Positions 31,034-32,726 of a DNA stretch of 32,726 nucleotides are shown piece after piece (positions within the stretch are counted from its first letter, which is position 1; each line of letters begins with the position of its first letter). The DNA lies in the NCBI GenBank assembly GCA_031256955.1, contig JAIRPP010000007.1, forward strand, positions 1 to 32,726. Direction: 5' to 3'. The notes beneath the pieces are model-generated. The model searched no databases. It was given only the letters and a program-made list of their open reading frames with translations, and was not told where the DNA came from. The position numbers were made by a program, and so were the translations under genes. The DNA comes from Candidatus Methanoplasma sp. GTDB taxonomy: Archaea > Thermoplasmatota > Thermoplasmata > Methanomassiliicoccales > Methanomethylophilaceae.

Positions 31034-31690
31034 GTGATCACGATCATCGGGACCGGGCACGTGTTCGACATCGCCGAGCCGACGGCGTTCATAATCCGCA
31101 ACCTCTGGCCGGGCGCCGTGCTGGTGGAGGCGGACGAGCCGCCGCGCGCCGGGTCCCCCCGGATATACGCCAAGGCGATGGAGGGGCAGGCGGAGAGGGC
31201 CCGGCGCAACGGCGTCAGGGCGGGGGGCGAGCTGGCCTCCGCCGCCGAGGCGGGCAGGGCCGTGGGCGCCGAGGTCATACGCATGGACACGGGCGCGGCC
31301 AGGGCGATGGAGGAGATGTGGGCCGAGATGCCCCTGGGGGAGAAGGCCAGGTACGCCGCGTCCGGGTTCATGGACCGCGCCCTGCGGAGGGGCCGCCCCG
31401 TAAAGTTCGGCGCGAAGGCTCCCGAGAGGGACGGGGCGGAGATCCGCAGGAGGAGGTACCCCACCATGGTCCGCAAGCTGATAGACGAGAGGGACGAGCG
31501 CATGGCTTCGGAGATAGAGAAGGCGCTGGCGAGGCACGAGGACGTGGTGGCGGTGGTCGGGGACGGCCACGTGGACGGGATATGCAGGATCCTGGGCCGC
31601 GGGGACGTGCGGACGGTCAGGCTGCGCGAGCTGCTGGACTCCGAGGCGATGGGCAGAGTGAGGTCAGCCATATGGGAGGGGTCGTTTTGA
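31034..31690 (+). CDS. TraB/PrgY family protein
   Basis: A 218-residue protein. The N-terminal IIGTGHVFD (His9) and the late VVGDGHVDGI are the paired His motifs of the TraB (TraB/PrgY/gumN) family, which also includes EreA/ChaN-like and Tiki-related proteases. A metal-dependent hydrolase or peptidase activity is inferred from that superfamily. Archaeal members usually have a C-terminal membrane region, which is absent here, so this is the short soluble form. Start: GTG 31034 has a box A 26 nt upstream and gives the typical MI-x-I-x-GTGH N-terminus. ATG 30995 (13 residues longer) is the alternative. The stop overlaps the thyX start as TTGA. Confidence 0.82.
   Translation: MITIIGTGHVFDIAEPTAFIIRNLWPGAVLVEADEPPRAGSPRIYAKAMEGQAERARRNGVRAGGELASAAEAGRAVGAEVIRMDTGAARAMEEMWAEMPLGEKARYAASGFMDRALRRGRPVKFGAKAPERDGAEIRRRRYPTMVRKLIDERDERMASEIEKALARHEDVVAVVGDGHVDGICRILGRGDVRTVRLRELLDSEAMGRVRSAIWEGSF
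31674..31681 (+). promoter_or_regulatory. Ribosome-binding site before the thyX TTG start
   Basis: GGGAGGGG, 5 nt before TTG at 31687. It excludes the in-frame ATG at 31672, which overlaps the site itself. Confidence 0.65.
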
Positions 31691-32379
31691 AGGTCGCGCT
31701 CCTGGCGTGCACCAGGGACGCGGACGCCATATGCGCGGCCGCGGGCAGGTCGTGCTACTCGGAGGAATCGTCGGCGGACCTGCTGGGCTCCGGAGACCCG
31801 GAGAGGGTTCTGGGGAAGATAGTCGGCATGGGCCACCACTCGGTGATAGAGCACGCGGTCTTCACGTTCTCGGCGGAGGGGGTGTCCAGGGCGCTGACCC
31901 ACCAGCTGGTCAGGCACAGGCTCGCGTCGTACTCCCAGCAGAGCCAGAGGTACGTGCCGTCCGAATCCCCGTCGTACGTCGTGCCGGAGACGGTGAAGGC
32001 CGACGCGGGGGCGCTGAGGAGGTACGAGGAGGCGATGGAGGCCATATGGGAGGCGTACGCCGAGCTCAGGAAGACGGTCCCGGCGGAGGACGCGAGGTAC
32101 GTCCTGCCCAACGGGTGCTCCACGAACATAACCATAACGATGAACGCCCGCGAGCTCCTCCATTTCTTCTCCATGAGGTGCTGCGAGCGCGCCCAGTGGG
32201 AGATAAGGGCGCTGGCGGAGGAGATGCTGTCAATATGCAGGAGGGAGTCCCCCACGATCTTCAGGGACGCCGGCCCGCCGTGCGCCAGGGGCCCGTGCCC
32301 CGAGGGGAAGCTGTCCTGCGGACGCCCGCGCAAGGGGGGGCGGGGGGCGGATCGCCCGGCATCCGACGTACACCTATGA
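31687..32379 (+). CDS. thyX: Flavin-dependent thymidylate synthase
   Basis: A 230-residue ThyX, which makes dTMP from dUMP with methylenetetrahydrofolate (or an archaeal pterin) using FAD and NAD(P)H. The signature RHR-x7-S is complete: R76-H77-R78 and S86 (RHRLASYSQQSQR), followed by YVLPNGCSTNITITMNARELLHFF and RCCERAQWEIR. The C-terminus has three Cys (CARGPCPEGKLSC) and a basic tail. The start is TTG, giving the usual MKV N-terminus, chosen because of GGGAGGGG 5 nt upstream and the TTGA overlap with the TraB-family stop. Translation of the two is probably coupled. Confidence 0.93.
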   Translation: MKVALLACTRDADAICAAAGRSCYSEESSADLLGSGDPERVLGKIVGMGHHSVIEHAVFTFSAEGVSRALTHQLVRHRLASYSQQSQRYVPSESPSYVVPETVKADAGALRRYEEAMEAIWEAYAELRKTVPAEDARYVLPNGCSTNITITMNARELLHFFSMRCCERAQWEIRALAEEMLSICRRESPTIFRDAGPPCARGPCPEGKLSCGRPRKGGRGADRPASDVHL

Positions 32380-32502
32380 TCCGCGGCCGGATCGGGGCCG
32401 GAGTTTTATACGATCAGCCGGGATCCGCCGAGATCCCTATAGAAACGTAGAATTGACGGGGCGCGGCATGCTCGTTCCGGCGCCGGGGCCGCCGATCGTG
32501 CC

Positions 32503-32512
32503 GCTGTTTTAA
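32503..32512 (+). promoter_or_regulatory. Box A of the last gene
   Basis: GCTGTTTTAAATG stretch with its TTTTAAAT core, about 48 nt upstream of ATG 32558. This allows a leader of about 20 nt that includes the Shine-Dalgarno. A second TATA-like stretch, GAGTTTTATAC, lies at about 32401-32411. Confidence 0.45.
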
Positions 32513-32557
32513 ATGCGCCCGCGGAGGTATGCCCGTCGGTCTCATTGGAGGACCGTT

Positions 32558-32726
32558 ATGACTAGAGAAGCAGAGAAAGATGAGAGGGGGAGGGGGCGCT
32601 TCATAATCGTCGCTCTCCTTTTGGCATTGCTGGTCGCGATCGCCGTCTCGGCGGTCGCCCTGACCGCCGCCGGCGGCTCCGGCGGAGAAGGGGGGGGGCG
32701 GAGACGGCTACGGCGCGTCTCCGGTG
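32558..32726 (+). CDS. Exported protein, N-terminus only
   Basis: Starts at ATG 32558 behind GGAGG (32547-32551) with 6-nt spacing and runs off the window. MTREAEKDERGRGRF is followed by a membrane segment (about 16-38, IIVALLLALLVAIAVSAVAL), so it is a signal peptide or anchor. A Gly/Ser-rich stretch then contains nine Gs (32690-32698). As assembled, the frame after the tract reads RRRLRRVSG. Eight Gs would give GGDGYGASPV, which looks more like the start of an exported domain. It may be another member of the BspA-like family, but that cannot be seen here. Confidence 0.65.
   Translation, partial: MTREAEKDERGRGRFIIVALLLALLVAIAVSAVALTAAGGSGGEGGGRRRLRRVSG

Noticed and set aside
26655-31037. 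1460-codon frame overlapping gltB
   Set aside because: Third-frame shadow of a GC-rich gene: Arg/Gly/Pro-rich with no domain, while the gltB frame has every glutamate synthase motif.

Overview
The window reads as a chromosomal segment of a GC-rich archaeon, most likely a gut-type methanogen of the Methanomassiliicoccales (Thermoplasmatota). Direct evidence is the set of archaeal TATA-type box A elements about 26 nt upstream of start codons, an archaeal tRNA without encoded CCA, an HVO_0476-type zinc protein, and 25 genes whose stop codons are 23 TGA, 2 TAA and no TAG. The lack of TAG stops fits a lineage that reads UAG as pyrrolysine. The bacterial-looking repeat adhesins (InlB/Listeria-Bacteroides repeats plus BspA-type leucine-rich repeats) and the type III glutamine synthetase also fit a host-associated methanogen. 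The order-level assignment is inference.

Layout. 1-2150: 3' part of a large BspA-like surface protein with about 25 LRRs, then a terminator and a pyrimidine-rich spacer. 2416-3640: metallo-beta-lactamase hydrolase and HVO_0476 zinc protein, one operon. 3619-4317: HAD phosphatase (minus), overlapping tail to tail. 4440-5162: small BspA-like protein. 5205-6572: archaeal ATPase with DUF234 (minus), with tandem palindromes at its promoter. 6890-7831: orphan C5-cytosine DNA methyltransferase, followed by tRNA-Thr(GGT). 7963-10389 (minus): DUF1015 protein and HypE. 10462-10534: tRNA-Arg(TCG). 10593-11885 (minus): AAA/DUF4143 ATPase whose promoter is a 23-bp tandem TATA-like array (11886-12046). 12072-13535: Schlafen AlbA_2 protein; 13604-14128: apt. 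14314-15855: a second exported InlB/BspA protein. 16064-16390: a short LRR remnant carrying a G14 tract. 16519-18989: copper chaperone and copper P-type ATPase. 18990-19719: gene-free, AT-rich in part, rich in inverted repeats.

19720-24190 (minus) is the most interesting unit: five tightly packed genes encoding a TPR-like/zinc protein, a zinc-ribbon protein of no recognised family, a small four-helix membrane protein, a coiled-coil protein and an SPFH protein with two C-terminal zinc ribbons. Its composition recalls the Bacillus PspA/YdjG/YdjH/YdjI membrane-stress module, and it may be an archaeal counterpart.

24416-30981: type III glutamine synthetase and glutamate synthase large subunit, a GS-GOGAT ammonium assimilation operon behind an 8-6-8 inverted repeat. 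31034-32379: TraB-family protein and flavin-dependent thymidylate synthase ThyX, joined by a TTGA overlap. 32558-end: N-terminus of another exported protein with a G9 tract just after its signal segment.
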